From Tremella fuciformis (taxonomy: Eukaryota > Basidiomycota > Tremellomycetes > Tremellales > Tremellaceae): DNA of 64,000 nucleotides. The position numbers and the translations under genes were made by a program. Shown here piece after piece: positions 37,649 through 49,052 of this stretch (its first letter is position 1; each line of letters begins with the position of its first letter). The notes below the pieces were generated by a model. It had not been told where the DNA came from and did not search any database. It was given only the letters and a program-made list of their open reading frames with translations. Where the stretch lies: the NCBI GenBank assembly GCA_032768795.1, contig CP136492.1:558001-622000 (forward strand). The letters run 5' to 3'.

Positions 37649-40600
37649 TCACATCAGGGCAGACATCTTGATGTTCTTTCGCACAGCACTGGAAGATCCT
37701 TCGTGAAACTTGTACAAGGCTCGGAACTTCTTGACTGGAGGCTCAGTCACTTAACACTCAGCTAAGGACCTCTTCTTGCGAACAGTCTCGACTGACCTGT
37801 GAAGACATCAAGACTGTCGAGCGAGTGCGAGGCCGCAACCGCATTGACTGGAGCTGGTTTGACAATCTTACGACCGAAAAAGTCGGTAGCAATCTACCGG
37901 TCAGTCTCGCAAAGATCGCATACGGCAGCACTCACAGCCTCCTTTGCTTTACTTGCGTCTGCCGCGGCACTGCCGCCGTTGCTAACATTTGAGAACTGTC
38001 CTCGTGACAGACACATTTCGACATACCGTGCAATTCCGTACGCGCCGGCAAGAGATTGCGCCGTCTCTGTTCCGCCTCCCGGCTCGTCTGCCCCTCTGCG
38101 CCTGGCCAATTCGGCATCCATCTGTCTGATTAGATCGCAGCGATCATCAGTCTCGTGATTCAGCTCACCGCCTGGGCTACAAGTTGTCGCACAGCAAAGC
38201 GAGAAGCTGCAATGTCGTCGGCGCGTTTGCCATCGTAGTGCACAAACACATCGATGGGCCTTTGGTCAGCCGGAGGTCCGACGACTTTGTATGACTCACG
38301 GCTCCAGTCGCATCATCGGCTGCCCGTTCTCGCCCTTTTCCTGCCAAAACTTCAAGCCAAGAGGTATCATCAAGTCGACAAGCCTGCTGAGCACGGCTTT
38401 TTCCGCGCTCTTCACAATATTCGCATTGACCTGTCATCAATAACCGCCCTTGAAAGCGACGGGCGGCTCTCACCGGTTTCAGCGGAGGCGAGATGATGCG
38501 CATGAGGAGGGGGATGAGTTCGGTCAAGGTGGTTGTGGGCGAGAAGAGGGAGCGCATGATGGGTGTGACCGTGTTTTTGAAGCTGGTCGATACTTCTTCA
38601 TTGACGAGTCTCGCTTGATACGCCTGACATTCAATGAAGTACTCAGATGCACGCGCACCATCGACCCACCTCGTAATCAGCTTTCGGCCACTCGGTCGGA
38701 CGGGCGTTGTTGGCGGGCGCCGCCATATGACTGTACCACGGCACGACGGCATACGGCAAGTATGCCATCATCTCGTACTCTTGTGTCTCGTTGATCTTGG
38801 TCGAGATCCGGTCGTAGTATTCGACCCAGTCGTGCAACTTGTTCACATTCTCCAAGCTCGCATCAATCGGCTTGAGATTTGGGTAGTGCTCAAACAGCCC
38901 CTGCACCACTTTGTCGTAATCTCCGCAAGCCTGCACCTGGAAAGCCAATCGATCAACAAAACGCCCATCGTCGATACCTTGCGTTTTCCGGCGCTGCTTG
39001 GCGGCAACAGGAATGAACAGCGAGTTCCAGACAGACTGTAAGGTGGTGCCGGAATCTTTGAGCCCGACCGAAGAGGTTTTGATCGCCTCGTCTGTGACGG
39101 TCGCCGAGCGGGATTTGATAAACTATCGTTCAGTTCAGTCATCCCGCAGGACATTGGCAACACACCTGCAAGGTGTTCAAGCAGCTCCGCACATCGCCAG
39201 ACGTCACATCGACGAGTGTCGTCAGCACCCGAAGATCCGCTGACAATGTCTCTTTGTCGCAGATATCTCTCAGACGCTTGACGAGGAACTGCGCCTGCGG
39301 CTTGCGGAAACGGATGACTCGGGCGAACGGCCGTAGTTGTCGAAGTGAAGGAGCGTAAAGATCGTTGCAGATGCAGATAATGGGTCGTCGAAGAGGTTTT
39401 GCTGCCGTATTGCCTAGACTTTAGTGGGCCAAGGCGGACGCGCTATAGACTGACGTTTCCTGTTGGCTGGCACATCCTGTATGAGCTTGATCAGGCTGCG
39501 GATGAAGCTCTGCGAGCGTCAGCATGGCAGCTGCGAGGCGCGAGTACCTACAGTGTCGCCTCCTCCGCTAGCTCCATCGATCTCGTCAATCACGACGCAC
39601 GTCGGCTTGCCCTCTGAACCTAGACCAGTTCCGGCATCAATGGCATTCTTGATCCTGCTAGTGACTGTAGCTGCCGACCGGTCATCCGAAGCGTTGATCT
39701 CGAGTGTTTTGTAGCCTGCTTGACGAGCCACTATATGAGCTAGGGTCGTTTTACCATAACCAGGCGGGCCAGAGAGAAGAACGATCTAAGCGGTCAGCTC
39801 ATATTCCCCAGGAACAATGAAGGACTGGCTCTATCTCTGGGACGGCCTAACGGATCAATCTGCATGTCAGCTTCGAATCAATTGGGGTAGGAGACAGCTG
39901 ACTGGGATGTTCTCGTCATTCTCAAAGCGCCGCTTCTTCACATGGCTAGTCCGTTTGAACACGCATTTGTCCCACTCCTTGAGCCAGCTCAAGACTTCTC
40001 GATGAACTCTCTGTCAAAGTCAGCTACTGTCGATGCTGACAGGGAGACCTACGTCTTCGCCTAGCAGATCCGCAAACTGCTTCGGGCGATACTTGTCCAC
40101 CCACATGGTAGGAGCATCGGCGGCCTTCTTGCGTATACTCTGGCCCAAACGCTCTCTGCGCCGCTCTTCGTCAAAGCGCCTCTGCAGCCTGTTCTGTGAG
40201 CATGGGTTCCACTGAACGCCGTAAAGACCCACTCGAGAGCCTTTTGCTGCGACTTGAGCTCTTCCACCTCCTTCAAGAGGTGATGCAGCGGTGTTGCCAA
40301 GAGATTTGAAGCGACCTGGCCAGAACTAGGGACCTGCCCCTACGTATCAGCTGTTTGTCGAGGTCGGATTAGCTGAAGATCGCACAGATGCTGCTTTGGA
40401 AATGGGCCTATGTCGCCGCTTGATAGTCACCGTGTCGCCTGCCGCGGTGGTGGCCAGGAGCGAGGGAAGAAAGCAAGGTTCCTGAGTCTCCAACTGCGAG
40501 ACGAACGTCTCCTCAGGGGGAGGCGTCAGTGGCACTCGGGACGCTGGCGGTCAGCTATGGCTAGACTTCTACAGCTGAGCTCACATGACGCCACAGGCAT

Positions 40601-40972
40601 ATCTTCTGGCTCTGGGACGTCAAAGTCTAGGAGCTCGGAGGCGCCAAAGCTCGGGACAGGCTTGGGAAGAGACGAAGGGGGCAGCGAGTCCCTGTCTTGG
40701 TCGCTCCTCTCCATCGTAGCCCGAACCTCATCTTCAAAGTCGGACGGCTCTTCCTCCATATCAGGCGGCGGCGAGTCGTCCATTGCCCTTCTTCTCGATA
40801 TCGCAGGCGGGATGTCGAGATCGATCTCCATCTCCATGCGCATCGAGTGCATTTCCACCACCTTGTCACTTGCGGACGGCACGTCTGATATGTTCGACCG
40901 GGGCGGCGTCGGAGGGGCTTCGTCGAAAGAGAGGAGGTCGGTCGGCTCAAAGAGCCGTACGGGGGACTCCAT
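37649..40972 (-). CDS. CTF18: Chromosome transmission fidelity protein 18, large subunit of alternative RFC clamp loader
   Basis: AAA+ subunit of the Ctf18-RFC complex that loads or unloads PCNA in cohesion and replication. Start MESPVRLFEPTDLLSFDEAP (40972), followed by an acidic N-terminus. The clamp-loader core reads APTMWVDKYRPKQFADLLGE, Walker A in LLSGPPGYGKTTLAHIVARQ, then GYKTLEINASDDRSAATVTS and Walker B in CVVIDEIDGASGGGD. Sensor region: PIICICNDLYAPSLRQLRPF and the Arg-containing DVTSGDVRSCLNTLQ. The C-terminal collar ends YKFHEGSSSAVRKNIKMSAL plus M; this tail matches Ctf18 rather than Rfc1 or Elg1. About a dozen short introns; roughly 900 residues. An MCB element lies 100 bp upstream. 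Confidence 0.93.
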
Positions 40973-41231
40973 CTTGGCTGGAGCGAGATGGCAAAGCAAG
41001 CAAGTAGCTAGACACGAAGCAATATAGAGAGAAAAGCAAAATCAATCCGTTCGTCAGGCAATTTGACGCGACGCGTCGGATCCGCCGCACAGACCTCCAC
41101 TTTCAATGTCCACCCTGGACAGCACTCAGCGTCTATTTCACTGTCTACCTGTCTACTACATACTCTGCATTCACAGCTAGAAGACCCGCAGTCCATCTAC
41201 TGAAGACCCGAACTGAAGGCTCTGAGCTGTC
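40973..41231. promoter_or_regulatory. Divergent promoter CTF18/unknown nuclear protein with MCB box
   Basis: 259 bp between two ATGs. ACGCGT (MluI cell-cycle box) lies at 41071-41076 and is preceded directly by GACGCG (41065-41070), so two overlapping-type MCB cores sit near its middle. MBF-type regulation at G1/S is inferred from budding-yeast knowledge. Confidence 0.6.
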
Positions 41232-42278
41232 ATGCCGCGTGAGTCTCGCTCTCGGTCAGGCCTGATGGTCAGCCAAAAAGGCCCATACTCGAGGTGGCGG
41301 CAAATCCAAGCAGACCCCGCCTGTCAAACAAGGTCGAGGAAGCACACCAAGCAAGACCAAGAAGCGCAAGAGCCCCCCGTCAAGTGAATCAGGCTCAGAA
41401 TTCGAGCCAGACGACAATCATCATCATCATGCCAAGCGTGGTCGTATGGCAAACAAACCTGCTCAAACTCGGGGAGGTGGCAAGGCGAAGTCGTCTGCGA
41501 AAGCCAAACGGGTTACCCGCAAGGATGAGCAAAGCGACGGGACCGAGGAGGAAGATGACGACGACGAAGATAGCGATAAGTCAACCGCAGAAGGCGAGGA
41601 AGGACCGCCACTTGACAGTCCGCCAAGCCAGGATATGGAGTGAGGCAGGATATTCGTTGGGTGGGGAGTATGGCTGAGGTTAGCTCTAGCGCAATGATCA
41701 GCTTGACCCAAACAGCGACAAGCAGGGAAAACCGCGCGAAGAGGTACAAGGTATGGGCGGCCGAACAGTTGAAGGCCTTCGAAGAGGCATTTGTGATCGC
41801 CCCTACGGCTCCTCCCGAGGGGCGCAAGGAGTCAGTTCTGTGGGGGCCGCCCGGGCCTCACTCGAAGATCATTGCGTTACTGACAAGCAGTACACAAAAG
41901 GTCAAGAAGGTCATCGACGATTGCAAGGCGGAACTCGAGGAGTCTAAGCAGGCTTGGAAAGGGGTTATGCGCGCTATCGACCAGAAGACCGTCAGTACAC
42001 TCCCGGGTGTGCGTGGTCGAGGCTGACGGGCAGAAGGGGATGAACGAGATGACCGGGAGCCTCAAGGCGAATTGCAGAGACGCGAGAGGGCCTATGATCG
42101 CTGCGTTGCAAGCTGCCATCGAGGAAGGTATGTCGAGGCGAGGTATCACGAACAACATTGATGGCAAGCCAAGGGATACGACGGGAGGCTAGCGGCCACT
42201 ATTGCGAAAGCGGAGGCCATGCGAGATGCGGACATACGGAGCAAGACCGATGCATTCCGGGTTCGTGCTTCCGCCTGA
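41232..42278 (+). CDS. Unrecognised basic/acidic nuclear-type protein
   Basis: I do not recognise this gene. The one-codon-plus first exon (ATGCCGC) splices to KKAHTRGGGKSKQTPPVKQG, giving an N-terminus MPPKKAHTRGGG. A second RGGGK repeat (KPAQTRGGGKAKSSAKAK) follows, interleaved with SPPSSESGSEFEPDDNHHHH and an acidic tract (EEEDDDDEDSDKSTAEGEE). After an intron near 41638-41690 a helical domain follows: SRENRAKRYKVWAAEQLKAF, PPGPHSKIIALLTSSTQKVK, KVIDDCKAELEESKQAWKGV. Two more introns give AALQAAIEE joined to AATIAKAEAMRDADIRSKTD and the stop at 42276-42278. The RGGGK/KRGR patches look like AT-hook or nuclear-localisation sequences. The divergent partner is CTF18, suggesting possible shared cell-cycle timing. 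Confidence 0.6.
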
Positions 42279-42494
42279 ATGACATGTCGATGGTCTGGCT
42301 GATGTCCAGAAGAGGGACGACGCTGGGGTATTCATAGCGAGCCTGCGACGCCTCGTCAAGGTCGCCAAGTAAAACATCACTGCACGGATCAGGGACAGAC
42401 ACAAGTACAGATACGATTTACTCTGCGTGTACATAAGGCTTCCAACCTATGTTGCCCAACGCTCATGTATGTATGCATACACGGTCCATGCTGC

Positions 42495-44089
42495 TCAGAA
42501 GTCGTACAGGTCCATACGATCATGCCGTATGCTCACCTTCTGCGGTGCTTCGTGGGCGTGGGAATGGGGTTCATGAGCATGGCCATGATCATGCTCGTCC
42601 TGCCTCCCGACCTCCAGGCTGACTTCGGCAGCAACATCATCCCCAGCGCCAAGTATTTCCTCCTCCCCGAACCGGACTTTCGAGCGCTTCTTCAGCTCCT
42701 TCGGCGGACCCCTCGGCTTGTCTTGCGTCGCACCAAGCTCAATGCCCGCCGGTACCGGTACCGGGGGCTTCTCCACACCTTCCACCGCACCGGGGCCGCC
42801 CGTGCTCGTAAATGCCGGCAAGTCCTCCCTCGTCTCTGGCGGCGGGGCCGTCCTCCTCTCGCCCACACCGCCCTCTACACCAAGGTGCAAGCGCTCAATG
42901 ACGAACGCCTTGCGCTTGAGCCTAAAGCTCAGGTTATTCTCGCCGGCTCCTCCGCCTCCTCCCCCAGCAGCCGCCGAACCGGCAGACGACACGCCGAGGA
43001 GGGTCGAGTGGCGCAGAGTAGGCGGGAGGAGCGCATGGCCCGTAGGGAAAGAATGGAGGTGCAGGGTGCCGTGCGCGCCGGCGAAGAGGAGCGGGAGGGT
43101 GGGGTCGTCGCCGAAGCCCCGCAGCTCGACGCTGGCATCCACGTCCCATGACAAATCCCTCACCCACGTCTCGCGGTCTGGTGATCCGGCCGGCGGGGAG
43201 CGAATGAGCCATGGTGGGAGGGTGAGGAGGACGGAGGCGCTCGAGTCGCGCAGAAGCTCTTTGAGCGAGTGCAAGAAGCGGTGGACCTCCTACGGCGTCA
43301 GCCCTCGTCCTTTATCTAGCACGGCAGCATCTGACTCACGCTGGCGGTGGGCAGGGCCCAGTCGGCCGAGCCGAGCTCGTGGATGATATACCGCGTAGCG
43401 ACGTTCTTGCCCTTACTCTTGGCAATATCGGCGTGGACAGCACGGAGGGTATCGCTCAGCACCCTGCTCGGGGGCCGCGTGGACGGGCCCGCCTCGTCCG
43501 GGGCAGACAGAGGGATGTACCGCAGCTGATGCTTGGCCTCAAGCTGCCGCAAGTGCGCAGGCGGGATGGTATGCAGCAGCGAGAGCCCATTCGACGTTCC
43601 TGCTCATCAGCCTCCCACCCCATCATAGTTCCCTACGGGTAGAGATTTACCCGCTACGCTCGTCTGAAACTTGCCCATACTGTCGTACCGCCACGCAATC
43701 CTCGTCCGGCCATTATCCTCCTGCGCCCCTGCCTCGCCCTCCGACTCGCTCCCGTCGGCGGCGGCGGGCCGCGCGGTCGTAGCCTTCGGGTCGACCCACA
43801 TACAGGCCCCAACCACGCCCTCGCACTCTTCCTTCTCCCCGACGCAGACGACATCTTGCCCCGTCGTCAGGCCCTGTGCGATAAAGTACCGCTGTACCAG
43901 CCTGCCCCATGCGGAATGCGTGTCGGGCGCGAGGACAGCGAGGACGGAGCGCAGGGGGAGGCCGCCGCCCAGGAGGTCGTCCAGCGAGGGCAGGCCCGTC
44001 GGGAGGAGGGGCACGGTGGTCGAGGGGGAGATGTGGCAGCCTGGCGGGAGAGGATTGGGGGCGGGTACGCGCCGCGTGAAGGAGGGCAT
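42495..44089 (-). CDS. ELP4: Elongator complex subunit 4 (PAXNEB family)
   Basis: RecA-like ATPase-fold subunit of the Elp4-Elp5-Elp6 ring of Elongator, required for wobble-uridine modification of tRNAs. N-terminal block: PLLPTGLPSLDDLLGGGLPL then RSVLAVLAPDTHSAWGRLVQ and RYFIAQGLTTGQDVVCVGEK; the first part is the typical Elp4 core with a degenerate P-loop. RIAWRYDSMGKFQ fits the family RIAWRY motif. Next come LPTASEVHRFLHSLKELLRD and, near the end, FRLKRKAFVIERLHLGVEGG, the family C-terminal block. The tail has an unusual His-rich run, DEHDHGHAHEPHSHAHEAP. Introns near 43596-43650 and 43293-43340. About 490 residues. Converges with the 41.2 kb gene, 216 bp between stops. Confidence 0.88.
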
Positions 44090-44460
44090 CTCGAGAGCCC
44101 AACGATTCGAGAGAAGAGATGGTGGAAAGGTGGACGAAATTTAGTCCGAAGGGTGGAGGTTGACCGAGCCGACTACGTCTTCGAACTTTGCCTAGCAGCA
44201 TCACTTGTTCAGACTACGTAGACACTGGGCAGGATGCATGTATAATATGCCTGACATGGATGCAAGAGGAACCCCGCCCGACACTTCCTCATGACTCGTT
44301 GACAATAGATACAAATAGGTCTGCGACACGTCGAGACGACACAAAGGCCTGGCCCCATTACTGTCCCGCTAGTTCAAGATCGTCCAAAGGCTACACTGCG
44401 CGCTCGATACCGACACCAAGATTCGACACCAAATTGCCACCAGACATTAGACATCAGTCA

Positions 44461-46815
44461 TCATCGTCGTTCCCGCTCTCCTGACCGGGCGCCATCCCAC
44501 TCTGCCCACTCCGGCTCGCCGACCTCGACGCCGCCAATCGAGGATCCCGCCTCGCTGCCTTCTGTATCGCGGAGGAAAGCATCCACTTCCTCCATGCCGT
44601 CCTTGTTCTCGACTTTCTCCGGCACGACACTCGGACGAGATATGGTGGACGGCGGTCGCGAGATTGAAGACGGCTGGTCGTACGGAGGAGGAGCGAGGTC
44701 GACCTCGTGAGAAGCGCGAGGACCTCTGCGTACCCGGAGGGGCAGCTGAGACGCCTCGGAGGCTGTTCTTGGCCGACGTGGGGTTTGAGGCTGGAACATG
44801 GCCGGGACAAAGTACATCAAGCCTGTCGTCCGTCTTCTGCCCGACCGGCTGAGCAGCGTTGCGGGTGCGGTCAGGATCAGGTGGCCAGCCCGGCGGAAGA
44901 CCGAGGCGATCTCTGATGGCAGGCCCTCGTTGTCGGTGCTGGAAGACGAGCTCGTGGGCGACCCAGCCTCGAGCGGAGAGCTGGAGATGGAAGATATCAA
45001 CAATGACGGCAAGAGCTGGTAATCGCCCCGCTTGGCGGATGTCAAGCGGACGTAGACGAGACGAGCGGCGCCGATGACGATCACGACGCTCGCGACGTAC
45101 ATGAGCTTCTTGCCCCACGCGCCAAGGAAGGTGATGAAGCCTGCGTCGTCGGCGTGCCACGAAGAGCCGTAGAAGTGGGAGAAGAATGAGTGAGGGACGG
45201 AGGCGGTGGGCGCGTTCTTGCCGTACAGGGATTTGGGGAGGATGCGGACGTCGGCACGCGGGCGTGTCTCGGTCAAGGGGTGTGCAGAGGAGTAGATCGA
45301 GTACTGGGCAGAGAGGAACATTGGGCTGAGGCATCAGTCTTGATCTGATACGGTAGGCACGGGTGACTCACCCGGTCGAGAACATGACCGTCGGGTAATT
45401 GGTGAACCACTCGTGATTGAAGGCGGGAAGACCGTGGATGGTGTCGTCCATGAACGCCGATCCTTTGGAGGAGAAGATCAGGTCGTTGGAGACGCCAACG
45501 GGCTTGGTGATGGGCAGCACGACCTCCCAGTCACCCTGCAGCAGCAAGTCCAGCCGGCGTCGGCAGCCAATGTCGAGATCCATGTAGATACCGCCAAAGT
45601 GGTGAAGAATAAAGTAGCGGATCGAATCGGCACGCTGGATCGGGTACTTGTACGAGTCGTACATGGAGAGGTACGACGGGTAGTACTCTGCGATGAATCG
45701 GCGGGAGAGATCGTCGGTCCAGAGCATGTACTCGTAGTCGGGCATGCCCTCGCGACACTCTTTCCACGCTTTGCGCCATTTCTCGGGGAGATGATCTGTC
45801 TTCCAGGTCTGATGGATGAGTCTGGGGATCGTCTCGCCGGGGCTGGCCGTCAGCAAGCAGGATGGGTCGGATGGAGAAAGACTGACCGAGTCGTGACGTT
45901 GAACAAGCGTTCCCAGCTGTCCGAGCCTCGAACAGTGCCATCCCAGTCTTTGCGCATCCAATATCCGCCTGTGCCCTCTCCATCGATACCCCAAGGATCG
46001 CTCGAGAAAGCGCCGAGCCCCTCTTCCTGCTCAGCGATCTCTTCGAGTTCCTCCCACACTTCAGGCAGAGTCTCCTCGCCCAAGATGCCAAGATCGTCCT
46101 GCCGCCGTGCTACCGCACCCGACGGCTTCGGCTCCGCTGTCGGCAGCTCCTGCAGCTGCATGATCGCATCTTGCGGCCTCCACGGCACCTCGTCCTCTGT
46201 CAAGAAAGCGACCTGCGGCAGGGCAAAGTAGTACGAGACGGTGCTGAGGACGACGACGGTGCCGACGAGGAACAGGCTGAGGAGGACAAGGAAGACAATG
46301 ACAGCTTTGCGCGTTTTCGACGCGCCCTCTGCCGGCGGATGGCGGTTCGACAGGCTGAGGCTCATCGTGCGTGCGCGGCGCCTCGGCTGGGCATACGGCC
46401 TCGGCGGACGAAGAGGGCTCGCGTCGAAATCGCCATCGGGACCGGACCCATCGACGGGCACGAACGAATGGGGAGCGACGGACATACTGACGCGCCGGCG
46501 GGGGTAAGAAGTCGCGCTGGACGGCTCGACGATGCGCGGCGGCTGCGGCGTGACAATCTCCACTTCAACACTGACGGCGTGCGGTTGGGGGTAAAAGTGC
46601 GTCGAGGGGGCGAAAGAGACGGACGACTGGCGGTGCGGTCTCGTGCCGGTCGATCTGCCTGTCGTCGTCGTTATGCGCGGCGCGCTGGTCGAGTGAGAGA
46701 GCGGGATCGAGGTGTGGGATCGCGAGGTGCCCGGCCGTTGGCCAGTGGCATTTGGAAAAGGCGGGGGTGGTGGTGATGGAGAAGGAATCGTGAACCAAGC
46801 GGTATTCTTCTCCAT
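44461..46815 (-). CDS. Inositol phosphoceramide mannosyltransferase-like glycosyltransferase, GT32
   Basis: Golgi enzyme of the Sur1/Csh1/Och1-like family that transfers mannose from GDP-mannose to inositol phosphoceramide. Start MEKNTAWFTIPSPSPPPPPF; a disordered cytosolic part, then one membrane segment KAVIVFLVLLSLFLVGTVVV and an acidic luminal stem. The catalytic domain begins IPRLIHQTWKTDHLPEKWRK and includes YEYMLWTDDLSRRFIAEYY, RADSIRYFILHHFGG and the DxD-type metal site in IYMDLDIGCRRRLD. It ends NYPTVMFSTGPMFLSAQYSI and FFSHFYGSSWHADDAGF. A second hydrophobic segment (KLMYVASVVIVIGAARLVYV) precedes a 200-residue Ser/Pro tail, probably cytosolic, containing APPPYDQ (a PPxY motif). Introns near 45842-45888 and 45323-45370. 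Confidence 0.92.
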
Positions 46816-47411
46816 GAGGAGAAGGAATGGGTGGGATTATAGGGCCGCCAGCCTAGGAGGGGGACGGGGTGCCCGCCAGCGTAGAGTGACCAGAGCCAGA
46901 GCTAGAGATCGGCGGCCGAGCGGAGAGTCCGAGGGTGCTCCTTGCTCTCGACGAGAACAGCGGCGAGCGAGCGAGAATGGAGACAGGCAAGTGCGCCAGG
47001 GTCGAGGGGTCGAGAAGTCGAGGGTGCGTGAAAGTCGGGCGGGCAGGCGAGGCCAGGGAAAGAGACGTGGAATATAGAGAGGTCCCAAGGTTTCGATGCG
47101 ATGCCGCTGATGCTAGGCAAGAGAGAGGGGATGTAAGGTAAGAGAGGGAAGAGAGCGATGAGAGGTCAGGGCGGAGTAATCGAAACAAGACAGGAACGCC
47201 TCGTAAAAGTTTACCTTTGGGCTTTGGGCCTTGTTAGTCCCGCCAGGCAGCATAGCGGCATAGCATGTACAGCACGGGAGCTATAATGACGCGTGGAAAG
47301 CCATAACGTCAGCCAGTTCGGCGAGGCGATGCTGCATAACATAGGCTACGAAGCAGTGACAAACGATGCGTTACAAGGCACAACAACAACAACATCCACA
47401 GCGACCAATCA
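46816..47411. other. Intergenic, GT32 upstream region
   Basis: About 600 bp between two minus-strand genes. The GT32-proximal half (46860-47160) is C/T-rich on the coding strand with repeated CTCGCTCG-like segments, a likely leader. An ACGCGT lies near 47290 and a CAA-repeat at 47381-47393. No gene was seen. Confidence 0.45.
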
Positions 47412-49052
47412 TCATATCCCGTTCCCTAGCCAGAGGTCCGTGACTCGGGAGGGGTCGTATGCTCCTGCAGGACTCGTCACTGCCCGTCTAGGGCTTCGGC
47501 CTATCGAACTTGTTGACCTTCGAGTCGCGTCGGGCTTGCTGACATGGGCTATCTCGGTCGACAGCTTCGATGCGTCTTCGCCAGCTGACCCCTGGGGAGT
47601 ATGCTCGGGCGGATGTGGCAGCGACGCCATTGCTGAGAGAGAGCTGTCCTGGATTTGGCCCCGGATCGGCTCGGACACGCTCCTGACCAACACTCGAGTC
47701 GGTCTTCTAGATATGGCGAGACACTCTGCGAGTGCAGACAGACTGGCTTGCGGAAGATGTGATCCTGCCCGTCGAGCAAGAGCACCCCGCTTCCCCCGAA
47801 TCTTGCGCCGTGAGGGTGAGAAAGCGTGCTCGGTCAATGCGCTACTGACATGCTGATCGACCGCATTCTGCTGTCGGCTTGACGAGCTGCTCTGGCAAAC
47901 AGCGACTTCTGGGCCCGCGCACGGCTGCAATTGCGGCGGCTGAGCTCTCCTCGACGATGACCCGCTCACCGACCCCAATTGTCCCCACGTCGGGTCTACC
48001 GCTCGTGAGCTTATCGCAGAACGAAATGTATATCCGCCAAGTTGGAAAGCTTTTGGCTGGAACGGTGCTGCCAGTGGGGATAGGACCTTTGTTCGAGGGG
48101 CTGCAGAGGGTTTGGCTGGGTCCGGCATGTTCGCGTTCGACGAAACCAATCGCGGTGAGCTTGGCCCTGCTTGCGAGTGAGTCGTGTCGATCTGCCTCGA
48201 TGGCTGAGCCGGACCGCTGGCAGCTGCCGTTTCAACAGACGGTCCCGGGGAGTCGCCCGCCGGCCAGAAGCGCGGTTTCCATCTCGGCAGACCGATGCCC
48301 ACCCGGGCAGAACCATCATATCGTCGATGGCGCGAAGCAGTCACCGGGCCCGTGGAGAATAGGCCGACCGGGTCGACTGCCTGGTGCTGCTGAAGGGTCT
48401 GGGTCTCGCCGTCGGCAATACAGGGCGGGAACACATACGGCGAAGGTCGCTCCTGCGCCCAGTAATCGCTCCCTTGCCAGTGCGCCAGCCGCCACCCGCC
48501 CGCAGTCGCGGTGCAGTGCAGCGGCGCAAGGCCGGGATGGGCAAAATGGGGATCATGCACGCGCCAGCGGCCGTCAATGACCGCCTGGGGCGGGTCGTGA
48601 AAGTCGACATAGTCGGCAAAGTCCCAGTGGTACGAATGGACCAACCACCCGTCCGACTCGCGCCCAATATAGAGCGGCACGCCGACAGAGGGGTCGTACA
48701 GCGTGGCGAGGGGCACGGGTATATCGCACGGCCCGCGGGAGAGCTTGCAACCCGGGTAGTCGAGCGGCGGGAGGAGGGGGCTCGCGGGAGGGGCGCCGGA
48801 TGGGCCGGCGGCGGGGGGGCCGGCGCGCCCGAGCGAGGGGTGCGAGTGTTCCATGAAGAAGGGGAAGGGTTGGCCTGATTGCTGCTGGATCTGCAGCTGG
48901 CAATTTGTCTCGCCTGGTTCGGGGTGCATTGACGCGGGGGAGTAGGTGCAGCGCGTCGGACCCTGGGGGTAGTGGAGCAGCCACGGGTAGGGGTATGTCC
49001 ATGGACTGCTGTACCGGGCGTTGTACGCTGTCGCTGTGCTCGAGAACGACAT
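47412..49052 (-). CDS. Unrecognised single-exon 546-residue protein
   Basis: I do not recognise a family. A single uninterrupted frame of 546 codons starts at an ATG (49050-49052). The first 60 residues are aromatic/proline-rich (YSSPWTYPYPWLLHYPQGPT). Next is a Pro/Gly linker, then a structured-looking region rich in Trp, Tyr and His: VPLYIGRESDGWLVHSYHWD, FADYVDFHDPPQAVIDGRWR and TATAGGWRLAHWQGSDYWAQ. The C-terminal 300 residues are Ser/Pro/Arg-rich with basic patches (RRKIRGKRGALARR). No signal peptide or membrane span. Being intronless is unusual here, where almost all genes have many introns. It could be lineage-specific or a fast-evolving regulatory protein. Confidence 0.6.
   Translation of the reverse strand: MSFSSTATAYNARYSSPWTYPYPWLLHYPQGPTRCTYSPASMHPEPGETNCQLQIQQQSGQPFPFFMEHSHPSLGRAGPPAAGPSGAPPASPLLPPLDYPGCKLSRGPCDIPVPLATLYDPSVGVPLYIGRESDGWLVHSYHWDFADYVDFHDPPQAVIDGRWRVHDPHFAHPGLAPLHCTATAGGWRLAHWQGSDYWAQERPSPYVFPPCIADGETQTLQQHQAVDPVGLFSTGPVTASRHRRYDGSARVGIGLPRWKPRFWPAGDSPGPSVETAAASGPAQPSRQIDTTHSQAGPSSPRLVSSNANMPDPAKPSAAPRTKVLSPLAAPFQPKAFQLGGYTFRSAISSRAVDPTWGQLGSVSGSSSRRAQPPQLQPCAGPEVAVCQSSSSSRQQNAVDQHVSSALTEHAFSPSRRKIRGKRGALARRAGSHLPQASLSALAECLAISRRPTRVLVRSVSEPIRGQIQDSSLSAMASLPHPPEHTPQGSAGEDASKLSTEIAHVSKPDATRRSTSSIGRSPRRAVTSPAGAYDPSRVTDLWLGNGI

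Noticed and set aside
47293..47856. 187-codon plus-strand frame
   Set aside because: Overlaps the 3' end of the 546-codon minus-strand gene, which is longer and has a consistent start and stop.
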